A stretch of 64,000 nt of DNA from Candidatus Enterococcus moelleringii (GCF_017377575.1 NZ_JAFREM010000010.1:50803-114802), one strand, 5' to 3'. Positions 8,926-17,750 are shown, counted from the first letter of the stretch. Notes: a model not told the origin generated them from the sequence alone. A program made the numbers and translations.

Positions 8926-9933
8926 TTACCCTCTTTGCAATTGCGGAAACTCGATCATTACTTCGGTATACTCCCCTAAAACCGAATCAATCGACAGACC
9001 CAGCCCCAGTTTGTCACATAAGCGCTTGCACAAATACAGTCCAATCCCCGAAGATTTTTCATGAATACGGCCTTTTTTTCCAGTAAAACCTTTATCAAAA
9101 ATCCGAGGCAGCTCCTCTTGGCTAATCCCTAAGCCGTTATCACGGATGACTAAACAAGTCCCCGACGCCGTTTTTCTAGCATAAAAACAAAGATCCGGAT
9201 TATCGCTGCGATATTGTATACTGTTGTTGATGATTTGCGTTAGGATAAAAAGTACCCACTTTCTATCCATCCAAACAACTTCTTCATCCACTTCTACCTG
9301 AATCCGAAAGCCATGACCGATTAACTGCCGCTGGCTTTTCTGAATCGCCTCGTGAACTACCGTAGCCAGCGAAACCTCCTGCAGCAAATAGTCCTTATTC
9401 GCCTCACCACTGCGAGCATAAAATAACGCCTGCTCTACGTAATAATCCACCAAACGCCATTCCTCCAGCAGCTCCTGCTTTTGCTGATCCGCCAACGACA
9501 AATTCTCCAGCATCAGCTGACTCGCCGCAATCGGCGTCTTCACATCATGTACCCACTGCTCGATGTATTCCTGATATTCCTCAAAGCTCCGACGGTAATC
9601 CGAAACCTGCTGGGTCATGGAGCGATTCGCTTCCCGCAGAAGATCAAAATAACACTGCTCCAAAGCTGATCGAGGTTTTCCCGCAATTTCCGCCAACAGA
9701 TTCTTTTGATCTAAGGCCGCCATCGTCTCTTTCAATTTCCTGATTCGTTGCCGCTGACGAAAAAACTGCCAGCCGTAATAGAAAAGCAATACCAGCAACC
9801 AAATACCAAAGATCAAAAATAAATAATCTCCAGCAACTCCAATAAACCGCAAAAAAATCGCCAAGGCCACGCCGCCAAAACCATTCAATACCAGCGATAA
9901 ATAATGATCATCTAAAAATTGTTTAATTGTCAT
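8926..9933 (-). CDS. BceS-like intramembrane-sensing histidine kinase
   Basis: A 335-residue kinase with two N-terminal membrane helices (about residues 13-30 and 36-55) and almost no loop between them, the mark of kinases that sense through a partner transporter. H129 in QWVHDVKTP is the phosphoacceptor; the HATPase part has NSIQYR, DNGLGI and SSGIGLYL motifs. It overlaps the response regulator gene by an ATGA. It likely responds to flux through the downstream BceAB-like pump. Confidence 0.85.
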   Translation of the reverse strand: MTIKQFLDDHYLSLVLNGFGGVALAIFLRFIGVAGDYLFLIFGIWLLVLLFYYGWQFFRQRQRIRKLKETMAALDQKNLLAEIAGKPRSALEQCYFDLLREANRSMTQQVSDYRRSFEEYQEYIEQWVHDVKTPIAASQLMLENLSLADQQKQELLEEWRLVDYYVEQALFYARSGEANKDYLLQEVSLATVVHEAIQKSQRQLIGHGFRIQVEVDEEVVWMDRKWVLFILTQIINNSIQYRSDNPDLCFYARKTASGTCLVIRDNGLGISQEELPRIFDKGFTGKKGRIHEKSSGIGLYLCKRLCDKLGLGLSIDSVLGEYTEVMIEFPQLQRG

Positions 9934-10601
9934 ATCAAATACCCCTGTCGATATTTGGTTTGGATGAAGTTAGACAGGCCGATTTGCAGAAGCTTTTTCC
10001 GCAGCCGAGTCACATGCAAGCTCAAAGCATTGTCATCGATATATAGCTGATTGTTCCATAAATAATCAATCAAATCACCGCGACTGACGATCGTCTCCTT
10101 GTGCAAAAACAAAAAATGCAAAATCTGCAATTCATTCTTCGTCAGCTCCACCGTTTGCTGGGCAAAGGTTGCCGTCGATTTAGCCAATGACATTGTGACT
10201 CCTTTATAAACAAGTTCACTGCTTGTATCATTACTGCCTGCCCGTTTCAATAACGCCTTGATTTTCAGCAACAAAAGTGAAATGTTGTAAGGCTTGGTTA
10301 TGTAATCATCGCCGCCTAACATCATCCCCTGAATCTCGTCCTCCACCGCCGAACGACTGGTCACAAAAATAATCGGCACATCCGACTCCGCCCGAATCTC
10401 GCTGCAAATCGTAAAGCCGCTTGTTGTTTGCTCCTTTAAATTCACATCCAGCAACACCAAATCAATCGCCGCTTCATTAATTTGCAGAGGGATTTTTGCA
10501 TACTCCTCCACCACTTCCACATCGTACTGATTGTTCCGCAAAATCAATGCCAGCTCCCGCTCAATCACCGGATCATCTTCCACAATTAAAATTTTCGCCA
10601 T
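9930..10601 (-). CDS. OmpR-family response regulator (BceR-like)
   Basis: Receiver domain with the acidic pair ED at residues 8-9, phospho-acceptor D52 (LVLLDVNL), T in FVTSR and K in ITKPYN, followed by a winged-helix DNA-binding domain ending FIQTKYRQGYLI. About 223 residues. I used ATG at 10601; a GTG three codons earlier is possible. First gene of the operon with the kinase, ATPase and permease, and presumably activates that operon. Confidence 0.86.
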   Translation of the reverse strand: MAKILIVEDDPVIERELALILRNNQYDVEVVEEYAKIPLQINEAAIDLVLLDVNLKEQTTSGFTICSEIRAESDVPIIFVTSRSAVEDEIQGMMLGGDDYITKPYNISLLLLKIKALLKRAGSNDTSSELVYKGVTMSLAKSTATFAQQTVELTKNELQILHFLFLHKETIVSRGDLIDYLWNNQLYIDDNALSLHVTRLRKKLLQIGLSNFIQTKYRQGYLI

Positions 10602-10708
10602 TCCCGTCACCTGCTTCCTGTACTAACTGTCTTAATTAACTATAGCCTATTTGCAAAGACCGATACAACCGGCTAAAGGCGGAAAACTAATAATTTTGAT
10701 TGATAGAT

Positions 10709-10873
10709 ATGATGACAAAATTCACTGAAGGAAAAGTTCCCTTCGATATAGCCTTTCCAAAACGTAAAAAAGCATCGCTAGATTTAGCTAAAATAGTAGA
10801 AACAATCCCTAAAACAAAGATTTCTTCACAGGAAGATTTAGAAAAGTGGCTGGAACCAAACAAAAAAGCCTGA
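10709..10873 (+). CDS. Small ORF of unknown function, possible gene remnant
   Basis: A 54-codon ORF starting ATGATG at 10709, with a lysine-rich sequence containing FPKRKKASLDLAK and SSQEDLEKWLEP. Composition is protein-like (amphipathic, no odd repeats), but no clear ribosome site precedes it, so it could be the tail of a lost gene. The stop sits inside the hairpin that also ends rnhA. I do not recognise it. Confidence 0.3.
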   Translation: MMTKFTEGKVPFDIAFPKRKKASLDLAKIVETIPKTKISSQEDLEKWLEPNKKA

Positions 10874-10888
10874 AAAATTCAGACTTTT
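10862..10888. terminator. Bidirectional terminator between small ORF and rnhA
   Basis: GCCTGAA and TTCAGAC arms at 10868-10884 with A-run on the left and T-run on the right, so it can act for both strands. The same stem recurs at 11605-11623. Confidence 0.6.
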
Positions 10889-10904
10889 CATTCACTACTT
10901 ATCA

Positions 10905-11504
10905 TCATGCCAAATTAATCCGCGTCCCTTTATCGGCCAACTCATCCGCTAAATCATTCAGTCTATCACCCGAATGGCCCTTAACCTTAACAAAACGCAC
11001 AGTCATATCTTGTGTCAATTCATCAAACAAAGCAACATAAGCTTGAGCGATTGGTGCATTGGCTGCCCATTGTTTCTCCGCCCAAGAAGCAATTCCCTGG
11101 TAATCGTAATAAATTTTGATTTTATCGACCTTATTGGCTTTCGCCCATTTCACAGCTTCGATGCAGGCGAAAACTTCCCCGGCGATTTGGTAGCTGGATA
11201 CATATTTCGGATCATTGCCGCCAAAAGACAACTCTTCAATAATTTGATCGCCCTTCAAAATAACCACACCCGAACCATATTGCTGGCGGCCTTTGTTAAA
11301 TGATCCGTCAACATAAGCCTGGTATTCATTTGGAAGCGTCGGCGTGTCTTCAGTACTCATATTGACAAAATTCTCTGCCTCTTCCCGCGTTGGAAAAGAC
11401 TTAAAAATTGATCCCTTAAAACCGCTGACTTGTTTTTGCGCCTCGCTCCAAGTCGTATATACACCCGGCTTGCGCCCGATTCTGATTCCGTAAAACTTTG
11501 CCAC
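10905..11504 (-). CDS. rnhA: Ribonuclease HI with N-terminal viroplasmin domain
   Basis: Cleaves the RNA strand of RNA-DNA hybrids. Residues 1-48 form the viroplasmin/caulimovirus-type hybrid-binding domain (YGIRIGRKPGVYTTWSEA); residues about 62-195 are the RNase H fold with D66 (AYVDGSF), E in IAGEVFACIEA and D in HSGDRLNDLADELA as metal ligands. At 199 residues it is near the usual size for this two-domain type. It appears to be a single-gene unit flanked by terminators. Confidence 0.9.
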   Translation of the reverse strand: MAKFYGIRIGRKPGVYTTWSEAQKQVSGFKGSIFKSFPTREEAENFVNMSTEDTPTLPNEYQAYVDGSFNKGRQQYGSGVVILKGDQIIEELSFGGNDPKYVSSYQIAGEVFACIEAVKWAKANKVDKIKIYYDYQGIASWAEKQWAANAPIAQAYVALFDELTQDMTVRFVKVKGHSGDRLNDLADELADKGTRINLA

Positions 11505-11597
11505 TGATTCGTGCTCCTATCTGATTGTAAAATTTGTCCTTCTCATTATAGCTTACCTGTCAGATTTTTACAGTTATCTTTTTCAAAAAAAGCTCGC

Positions 11598-11627
11598 CAA
11601 AAAAGCCTGAAAAAAATTCAGACTTTT
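11598..11627. terminator. Terminator overlapping the 3' end of the small HTH gene
   Basis: Hairpin with arms GCCTGA and TCAGAC (11605-11623), flanked by A-runs and T-runs. It overlaps the stop of the gene at 11618. Stem sequence is the same as that at 10868-10884. Confidence 0.55.
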
Positions 11628-11929
11628 GCTTGATTGTTACGCTGGTGCTTCTTAGCAGCTGTTTCGTCGATTTTTATAATTAACTCTATCCCGTTGTCGA
11701 AATCTTCAATCAACAAATCAATTACCTTTTCCTCTAGACCGCGAAGCTTGGACTTGCCTTTTGACCAATTGTCTATTGTCCGTTCGTTAACGCCCATTAA
11801 CTCCGACAAGCTAAGGTGTTGATCGTTAGCTTGTCGCGTGACAATTTTTATTTGATCAGCGTATTTACGACTTTCTTCTTTTCTAGCTGCTTCTTCCTTA
11901 CAGTCAATGTTCTCCTTTTGTTCCTGCAA
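11618..11929 (-). CDS. Small helix-turn-helix-like protein, unknown role
   Basis: A 103-residue protein with a charged N-terminal half and a likely helix-turn-helix (LSLSELMGVNERTIDNWSKG, about residues 37-56). The start is TTG at 11929 with AGAGGA upstream, inside the end of the preceding gene (26 base overlap), so the two are probably co-translated. I do not recognise the family; a small DNA-binding regulator is the best guess. Confidence 0.55.
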   Translation of the reverse strand: MQEQKENIDCKEEAARKEESRKYADQIKIVTRQANDQHLSLSELMGVNERTIDNWSKGKSKLRGLEEKVIDLLIEDFDNGIELIIKIDETAAKKHQRNNQAKV

Positions 11930-12251
11930 GCGTTCCTCTAAAATGGGACTTAATTTTAGCAGGTGTTAGTAAAGCTTCCAAACGCTCAGCGTATATGCCC
12001 AGTTCATTGGCAAGTTCTTCGAAGGTCCAGTTCATATTATTGGATACAGCAAGCAATTCTTTAGTCTTATCTTTATACGAAATGTTCTGCCAGAATCCCA
12101 AGTTTAAAGCTTCTGGATTAATTAACATTCGCATCAGCTCCTTTATTGACTTAACAAGAGTTACTATCGTTAGAAAATCCGGCACCGCCCAGCCTAAAAA
12201 CTCATACGAATGATACGGCCTCATCAACTTACCTGAAATCTTGATTGTCAT
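11904..12251 (-). CDS. Small protein of unknown function with HTH-like C-terminal half
   Basis: About 115 residues from ATG at 12251, which has GGAGGTAAGAGA directly upstream; an earlier in-frame start at 12275 lacks one. The C-terminal part (WTFEELANELGIYAERLEALL) resembles a helix-turn-helix, but the N-terminal half has no recognisable motif. It overlaps the next gene, so the pair probably acts together. Confidence 0.6.
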   Translation of the reverse strand: MTIKISGKLMRPYHSYEFLGWAVPDFLTIVTLVKSIKELMRMLINPEALNLGFWQNISYKDKTKELLAVSNNMNWTFEELANELGIYAERLEALLTPAKIKSHFRGTLAGTKGEH

Positions 12252-12427
12252 TCTCTTACCTCCGATTATACGCAAACTGCCAGTGTTTGCAACTTTGAAT
12301 CCAGAAGGCTTTTATCCATTTCCTTCTATTATAAAGATACGCAAAAAGGAGAGACTTATTTCCGTCCACCCAAAAAAAAGCAATGAACTGATAGAATCAC
12401 CCATCAACTCATTGCTTCCTATCTAAT

Positions 12428-13252
12428 TTACAAAACACCAAAATATTTCAAAATAATCGTCAAAACCATCATCGTGATGATTAACGCCGCCGCATGTTTA
12501 CCTTGGTTCTTTTTCAAAATGCGGTAAACGATAAAGGTAACCAGCAAGCTAAGGAAAGATGGCATAATCTTATCCAGCATTTCTTGAACGGCGATTACAT
12601 TTCCGCCGACATCGCCAGTAACGTTAGACTTAACTGCAATTTCCAGCGGAGTGACTACCTTGATGACACTGGCAATCAATGAGCCTACCACCATCAACCC
12701 CACAACATTGGCCATAGTTGAAATACGATGAATAATATCACTGTTTTGATTTTCATTCAGAAATTCAATCCCTTTACGGTAGCCGTAGATCACCGCAAAA
12801 TATCGGCCAACAATATTGACTACGTTATACATGATAAACATGAAGATTGGTCCGATAATACTGCCGCTTAAGGCGAATGATGCCCCGATACTTCCCACAA
12901 TCGGTACCCAGGTAAACTTCACTAAGCTGTCCCCTAAACCGGCTAATGGTCCCATCAACCCAGTTTTCAGCGGATTGATCCCCTCTTTTTCGTCTGGTCC
13001 AGTGGCTTCCTCCATGGCAGCAGTCAATCCAAGAATCGCCGCATCGCCATTGACATGGGAATTGTAGAAAACCGTGTGGCGCAGCATAGCCTGCCGCAAG
13101 TCTTCCTTGTCAGGATAAATCTTTTCCAATGCCGGTGAAATAGCTCGCAGAAAACCGACTCCTTGCAGCGTTTCATAATTCAACGGAATTCTCATAGTAT
13201 TTAAGCGTAAGAACATGACCCAAAGATCTTTTTGCGTTAATTTTTGCTCCAT
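12428..13252 (-). CDS. PTS system mannose/fructose/sorbose-family IID component
   Basis: Membrane subunit of a mannose-family phosphotransferase permease, 274 residues. The N-terminal half is soluble (ending with the conserved MEEATGPDEKEGINPLKTGLMGP stretch) and the C-terminal half has several membrane segments. Its start overlaps the last base of the IIC gene. Last gene of the operon IIA-IIB-IIC-IID. Substrate unknown. Confidence 0.9.
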   Translation of the reverse strand: MEQKLTQKDLWVMFLRLNTMRIPLNYETLQGVGFLRAISPALEKIYPDKEDLRQAMLRHTVFYNSHVNGDAAILGLTAAMEEATGPDEKEGINPLKTGLMGPLAGLGDSLVKFTWVPIVGSIGASFALSGSIIGPIFMFIMYNVVNIVGRYFAVIYGYRKGIEFLNENQNSDIIHRISTMANVVGLMVVGSLIASVIKVVTPLEIAVKSNVTGDVGGNVIAVQEMLDKIMPSFLSLLVTFIVYRILKKNQGKHAAALIITMMVLTIILKYFGVL

Positions 13253-14040
13253 TATAAATCATACTCCTCATCATCAAAATTTTGCGCTTCAACTGTTACC
13301 ACTTCTGATTTCCGAGTAGCTAAATCGTACAAGTAGGCAATGACTAAGGCAATCAAGGTGATTGGCAAAACAGCAAGCTCCAAATAAGAAGCTAAAACAA
13401 ACCCAAAGATCAAGAATACCCACATTTCCACCCGTTTAATCATGGACATCATCAACAGGGCAATACCCACTGCCGGGATGATTTTCCCCGCTGTCGACAA
13501 GCCATCAATTACAAAGGCTGGCAAGGAATCCACCACATTTTGAATCGCCCCTGCACCAAACTGCAAAGCGATGAAGGTTGGTACTGCTCTAGCTGCACCA
13601 GTCAAAATAGCTGGCGGATAGATCAACCATTTAGTCCCCTTCACATCTGCATCATCTGCTAAACGATGTGCCCAAGCATTTAATGAAACATTGATGGTTT
13701 CGATTAACACTAATAATTGTTGTGCCAACAAAGCAGTCGGTACCGCCAGCGTCACCGCTGTTGCAACGGTTGCTTCAATACTGGAATCACCACGACTCAT
13801 AATAGCTAAAGATGTACTAATCAATGTTCCGGTGATAATATCCGGCGCCATATAAGCACCTACGTTACCAATACCCATCCACATAATTTCCAACGTCGCC
13901 CCGATAGCTAGTCCAGCCTGCAAATCTCCCAGAATCATACCGATAATCGGTGCGATCAATAACGGTCTTCTAAATAATTTATAGCTGACATCATCGATCC
14001 CAATAAAGAAGGCAGCGATAGTAATGATTAAAGTTGTCAT
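13252..14040 (-). CDS. PTS system mannose/fructose/sorbose-family IIC component
   Basis: A 262-residue polytopic membrane subunit that forms the sugar path with IID. The conserved GIGNVGAYMAPD region and GMILGDLQAG segment fit the EII-Sor/Man IIC family. It lies two bases after the IIB gene and overlaps IID by one base. Confidence 0.9.
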   Translation of the reverse strand: MTTLIITIAAFFIGIDDVSYKLFRRPLLIAPIIGMILGDLQAGLAIGATLEIMWMGIGNVGAYMAPDIITGTLISTSLAIMSRGDSSIEATVATAVTLAVPTALLAQQLLVLIETINVSLNAWAHRLADDADVKGTKWLIYPPAILTGAARAVPTFIALQFGAGAIQNVVDSLPAFVIDGLSTAGKIIPAVGIALLMMSMIKRVEMWVFLIFGFVLASYLELAVLPITLIALVIAYLYDLATRKSEVVTVEAQNFDDEEYDL

Positions 14041-14042
14041 GC

Positions 14043-14513
14043 TTACAACACCTCTTTCATCTTCACGATGTTCTCACTAGGTACCATTTGAATTTCAACG
14101 TCAATCCCGCTTGCAATCAATCTTTCAAAGGAAGTTCGTTCCTCCGGCGTTAACGATACTGCTTTTGTTACTTGCGAGCGTTCCGCATTTCCCCGCATCC
14201 CGCCGACATTCAATTTATCAAATTTATATCCCGCATCTACTAAGGTTTCCACATCAAAGGGTGAAGCAAACAATAGCATCGTATTTCTGGTAATCGGATT
14301 TTTCTCAATGATTTTCAAGAATTTTTCTGGTGGAAAAATGTGCAGCTTGATATTTGGCGGCGAACTCATTTTCAACACGTTAGACTGAATTTTATCTTTT
14401 GACACTTGCTCATTTAAAATAATTACTTGTTCAATCTTATGAACATTTACCCAAGTTGTTACGACTTGACCATGGATCAAACGATCATCAATTCTACAAA
14501 ATTTCACACTCAT
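14043..14513 (-). CDS. PTS system mannose/fructose/sorbose-family IIB component
   Basis: Cytoplasmic phosphocarrier, 156 residues. H14 in RIDDRLIHGQV is the residue phosphorylated by IIA in this family. It overlaps the IIA gene by 20 bases. The length matches the free-standing IIB type. Confidence 0.92.
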   Translation of the reverse strand: MSVKFCRIDDRLIHGQVVTTWVNVHKIEQVIILNEQVSKDKIQSNVLKMSSPPNIKLHIFPPEKFLKIIEKNPITRNTMLLFASPFDVETLVDAGYKFDKLNVGGMRGNAERSQVTKAVSLTPEERTSFERLIASGIDVEIQMVPSENIVKMKEVL

Positions 14514-14931
14514 CTTCTTCTGCTCCTTCTTTAAACAATTTAGTTACGTTATTAAATCCAACTTGATAAGAACTTTCTAACGATTCCGCAATCTCGTCTA
14601 AGCTGCGGCCTCGATTGGTTAATAAATCCAGCAGCATCGGTAAATTCAATCCACTTAAAACCAGTACGTTCTCCTGCGTCAAAACCAAACGACCGCTGAC
14701 ATTAGAAGGCGTTCCGCCCAAAATATCCACTAAAACAACTACTCCGTTGCTGCAATCCAATTGAGCTATTTGGCCTTCCATCTCTTGAATTGCATCATCT
14801 AACGTAAAATCCATCGAAACGGTTAAAGCACCACAATTTTCCTGCTTCCCAACAATCATCTCAGCACTTTCCAGCGCATACTTGGCAAACTCCCCATGAC
14901 TTGCCACTAATAAAGCTACTTCCTGACTCAT
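14494..14931 (-). CDS. PTS system mannose-family IIA component
   Basis: Cytoplasmic phosphocarrier, 145 residues. H12 in VASHGEFAKYA is the expected phosphorylation site, and DILGGTPSN is the conserved second motif. It is separate from IIB here, not fused. It follows the phosphatase gene by four bases. Confidence 0.9.
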   Translation of the reverse strand: MSQEVALLVASHGEFAKYALESAEMIVGKQENCGALTVSMDFTLDDAIQEMEGQIAQLDCSNGVVVLVDILGGTPSNVSGRLVLTQENVLVLSGLNLPMLLDLLTNRGRSLDEIAESLESSYQVGFNNVTKLFKEGAEEDECEIL

Positions 14932-14935
14932 GTTT

Positions 14936-16012
14936 CTACCCCTCTTCCAAATAGAACGTTTTCATTTCTTCAATTTGATCTCTGCTTAAACCAAGATGTT
15001 GGACAAAGTAATCATCCACTGTTGCGTATAGTTCATAAATGCGATCAATGCTGGCTTTGATAAACTCTCTACGGGTTTCAATCATCGCCATTAGATAGGC
15101 TAAATAATCTTCATTGTCGGTCAACTCACGATACAATAAATACTTATAATGGTTTCTTTCTTCTCTAATAATGCCAGTAAGAATATAATCCTGAATAATT
15201 TCTTCTTCCTTCACCCCCAGTAACAACAGCAAGAACATAGAACCCAGACCTGTTCGATCTTTGCCACCACGGCAATGATGAATCAGCGGAGCATTGTCCG
15301 TTTCAGCACAAGCCAGCAAAAATTTGCTGTAGGCTTTTTGCGCAGCTTCTGAAGTAACCAGCTCACGATAATCCTCAATCACATTTTCCCCGCGACCATT
15401 GATGTACTTGGCCTCAACCTTACCCTCTTCTAATTGCCGAACCAATTTCGCATTTTCCTCATGCAAATCAATCGCATTGGCCGCCGCCTCCGAGAAACTC
15501 GACTGGGGATCAGCATGAACATTCACTTTAACCGTCCCGATTTCTCGATTTGGATTAAGGGTCCGCTCATGTTCCGAACGATAATCAACAATTGTTTTAA
15601 GACCCATACGCTCCAGCAGCTTAACATCCGCTTCTGTCAGCTTAGATAATTGATCGCCGCGAAAAAGTAATCCCCATTTAGTCAAACGACCATCCGCTGT
15701 CTCATATCCACCCATATCTCTAACATTAATGGCTTCTTCTAACTGCACCACCCGTTCACCAAATAAATTGGTCTCAAAATCTTCACCTCTGATAAAAAAA
15801 TAATACGGACCTTCCGAAGTCGGCAAGTCTAACTGAAATAGACCGGTTTCATTTTCAGCAGCCAGCTTCGTCAAGGCTTGCTTATTAGGACTATTGCCTA
15901 CGAATAATTGATATTTTCGGCCGGGCTTGTTTAAGTGCCTAATTTCAATTTTATCGCTTTCTCTCTTAACTTCAATACCAGAAATCGTATACGGTTGATT
16001 GTAAATACACAA
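14936..16012 (-). CDS. Tyrosine/serine protein phosphatase family, first gene of the PTS operon
   Basis: A 358-residue protein with the CX5R phosphatase loop HCRGGKDRTG (C247, R253) and upstream INVRDMGGYETADGR, typical of the Y_phosphatase3 family related to LipA/MptpB. The first ~90 residues look like a small beta-rich domain. TTG at 16012 is supported by GGAGGAG eight bases upstream. Its place at the head of a mannose-family PTS operon suggests a sugar-phosphate or signalling substrate; which one cannot be told from sequence. Family members act on phosphoprotein, phosphoinositide or sugar phosphate. Confidence 0.8.
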   Translation of the reverse strand: MCIYNQPYTISGIEVKRESDKIEIRHLNKPGRKYQLFVGNSPNKQALTKLAAENETGLFQLDLPTSEGPYYFFIRGEDFETNLFGERVVQLEEAINVRDMGGYETADGRLTKWGLLFRGDQLSKLTEADVKLLERMGLKTIVDYRSEHERTLNPNREIGTVKVNVHADPQSSFSEAAANAIDLHEENAKLVRQLEEGKVEAKYINGRGENVIEDYRELVTSEAAQKAYSKFLLACAETDNAPLIHHCRGGKDRTGLGSMFLLLLLGVKEEEIIQDYILTGIIREERNHYKYLLYRELTDNEDYLAYLMAMIETRREFIKASIDRIYELYATVDDYFVQHLGLSRDQIEEMKTFYLEEG

Positions 16013-16042
16013 TTTTTTTCTCCTCCTTTATTTCTTACTGTT

Positions 16043-16071
16043 ATCATACATCGTGATAATTATTATTGCAA
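16043..16071 (-). promoter_or_regulatory. Promoter of the phosphatase-PTS operon
   Basis: TTGCAA (16066-16071) and TATGAT (16043-16048) on the minus strand with exactly 17 bases between, about 30 bases before the first gene. The spacer contains an ATAATTATTAT stretch resembling the nearby palindrome. Confidence 0.6.
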
Positions 16072-16081
16072 TATAAATTTA

Positions 16082-16096
16082 CGGTAATTATTACCG
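16082..16096. promoter_or_regulatory. Perfect 15 bp palindrome, candidate RpiR operator
   Basis: CGGTAATTATTACCG is a perfect inverted repeat directly upstream of the -35 of the PTS operon. Its position between the rpiR terminator and the promoter suits binding by the adjacent regulator. The regulator assignment is inference. Confidence 0.5.
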
Positions 16097-16107
16097 CTAA
16101 GAGACCT

Positions 16108-16137
16108 AAAAAGGCGCTCCTCTCGTGAAGAAGCGTC
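16108..16137 (-). terminator. Terminator of the RpiR-family gene
   Basis: On the minus strand a 10-pair hairpin (16113-16137, arms around CGCTTCTT and GAGGAGCG) followed by TTTTTAGG. It separates the regulator transcript from the PTS operon promoter. Confidence 0.65.
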
Positions 16138-16221
16138 AAAATGATAGCGTTTTATTTGATTTATTCAACAAAAAAACTTGAAAATGATTTTCTCAACCCA
16201 CATAATTTTCCAAAACTTTTT

Positions 16222-17031
16222 TTAATCATCCCCCACAACTTCACGGGTAGAAAAGGTATGGGCTTTAAAATCAGGATCTTTCAACAAATAGGTGGTGATC
16301 ACATCAATCAAATAGACATTGGAAAATTGCGAATTGGAAAATTTTTCGTTATCAACAAAACGGGTATTGTAGACGTGAAAGCTTAAATCACTCAGCTGAG
16401 AAACCGGATTCTCGGAAAAACTGGTGATGGAAACAATTTTTGATCCTCTTTTTTTGGCACGTTCCAGTGTTTCAATAATCGAATCTGTAGTCCCCGAACT
16501 GGAAATCGCAAAATACAAATCCTCTGGTTCAGCAATGCTAGCCTGCATCAGCATCCATAACGGATCGGAATAGCTAACTGCCGGCAGCCCCATCCGCATC
16601 AAACGAATGCCAAATGTTTCCGCCGTGACACCTGAACTGCTAATCCCAATCAACACAATTTTTTTCGCTTGCTTTACGATTCGAATGAACTCGTCCATTT
16701 TTTCTTGATCGAACAAACGCTGCGTATTTTTGATTACATTTTGATAATATAAAAAAACATCATCTGCTACCCCTTGAGAAGGCAAAGTTTCTTCTGGTTC
16801 AATTTGAGCGGTGATATAAAGCTTCATATCAGAATAATTTTCACACCCGATTTTTTTAACAAAGCGGGTAATCGACGCATTGGAAGTACCGGTGTTTTTT
16901 GCCAGTTCACTAATTTTCATATTACGAATTTCATGACTAAAACGCAGGATGTAATCTGCTATCTTACGTTCCTGCCTTGAAAAATTCAAATAATCCTTTT
17001 GAATGGTCATCAATATATCCAAAGCCTTCAA
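16222..17031 (-). CDS. MurR/RpiR-family transcriptional regulator
   Basis: N-terminal helix-turn-helix (ISELAKNTGTSNASITRFVKK, about residues 40-60) followed by a SIS sugar-phosphate-binding domain (about 110-245, with VLIGISSSGVTAE and ISSSGTTDS loops). 269 residues from TTG at 17031; the start is uncertain, since TTG at codon 4 has better spacing to GGGAG. It lies immediately upstream of the PTS operon in the same direction and probably senses the imported sugar phosphate. Confidence 0.85.
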   Translation of the reverse strand: MKALDILMTIQKDYLNFSRQERKIADYILRFSHEIRNMKISELAKNTGTSNASITRFVKKIGCENYSDMKLYITAQIEPEETLPSQGVADDVFLYYQNVIKNTQRLFDQEKMDEFIRIVKQAKKIVLIGISSSGVTAETFGIRLMRMGLPAVSYSDPLWMLMQASIAEPEDLYFAISSSGTTDSIIETLERAKKRGSKIVSITSFSENPVSQLSDLSFHVYNTRFVDNEKFSNSQFSNVYLIDVITTYLLKDPDFKAHTFSTREVVGDD

Positions 17032-17283
17032 CTCCCTTTGATTTCTATTATTATCTTATCGGTAAATAGGTGAAAAGTACAGATTTAATCGTTCGATGTG
17101 TTTTTCCTTTTTTACCGGCTGAGGCCTGATGAATTTGAAACTGCTACCTACTATAATAGTAGAAAAACGAGCCCAGAAAAGGCGTATTCACCTTAAAAAT
17201 AACTGAAAAATCTCTAACCAATCTTCAATTTATCGGTTTGCGCCCTGGGTTATAATAAATCCACCAACCCACAGGAGGCTGCA

Positions 17284-17691
17284 ATGATACGAAAAGAACT
17301 GAGACGATTGTTTTGGAAATTTGCGGGAGTATATGTAATAGGTTTCTTATTACTATCCACGTTATCATTTATTTTGCTTAATACTAAATGGTTCCCTATC
17401 TTTCCACGCTCTAATGAGAGCATAGCTTACAATTTTATTCGTGCCTTTGACAAAATTCCAATCGTACTTTTGTATCTTCCTTTTCTGAAAAAAGAAATGT
17501 ATAACAGCACAATTAACAGTCTCTTGGAGCTCCAAGATCTAACACTTGCTGAATATGTTGAGCGCTGTCAGCTAGATAAAAGCTATGTTAAACGAAAAAA
17601 AGGCAAACTGGTAATCCGATTCGCCAAGCAAGGGGAAGTATTAGACTTCATGGAAAATCATTTGCCCTCAGAACTTTTGGAAGACCCGTAG
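17284..17691 (+). CDS. Small membrane protein of unknown function
   Basis: A 135-residue protein with one strong N-terminal membrane helix (about 14-35) and perhaps a second weak one (about 55-68), followed by a charged cytoplasmic tail rich in KRKKGK. ATG has AGGAGG seven bases upstream, and a TATAAT box lies about 30 bases before it. Single-gene unit ending at a strong terminator. No family recognised. Confidence 0.65.
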   Translation: MIRKELRRLFWKFAGVYVIGFLLLSTLSFILLNTKWFPIFPRSNESIAYNFIRAFDKIPIVLLYLPFLKKEMYNSTINSLLELQDLTLAEYVERCQLDKSYVKRKKGKLVIRFAKQGEVLDFMENHLPSELLEDP

Positions 17692-17708
17692 TTTCATGAA
17701 TTGCAACA

Positions 17709-17750
17709 CAAATAAGCGGCACCAAATCTGGCTGCCGCTTATTTATTTTC
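17709..17750. terminator. Bidirectional terminator between convergent small genes
   Basis: Perfect 11 bp stem AATAAGCGGCA / TGCCGCTTATT (17711-17743), followed by TTATTTTC on the plus strand. Serves the convergent genes ending at 17691 and 17762. Confidence 0.8.
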
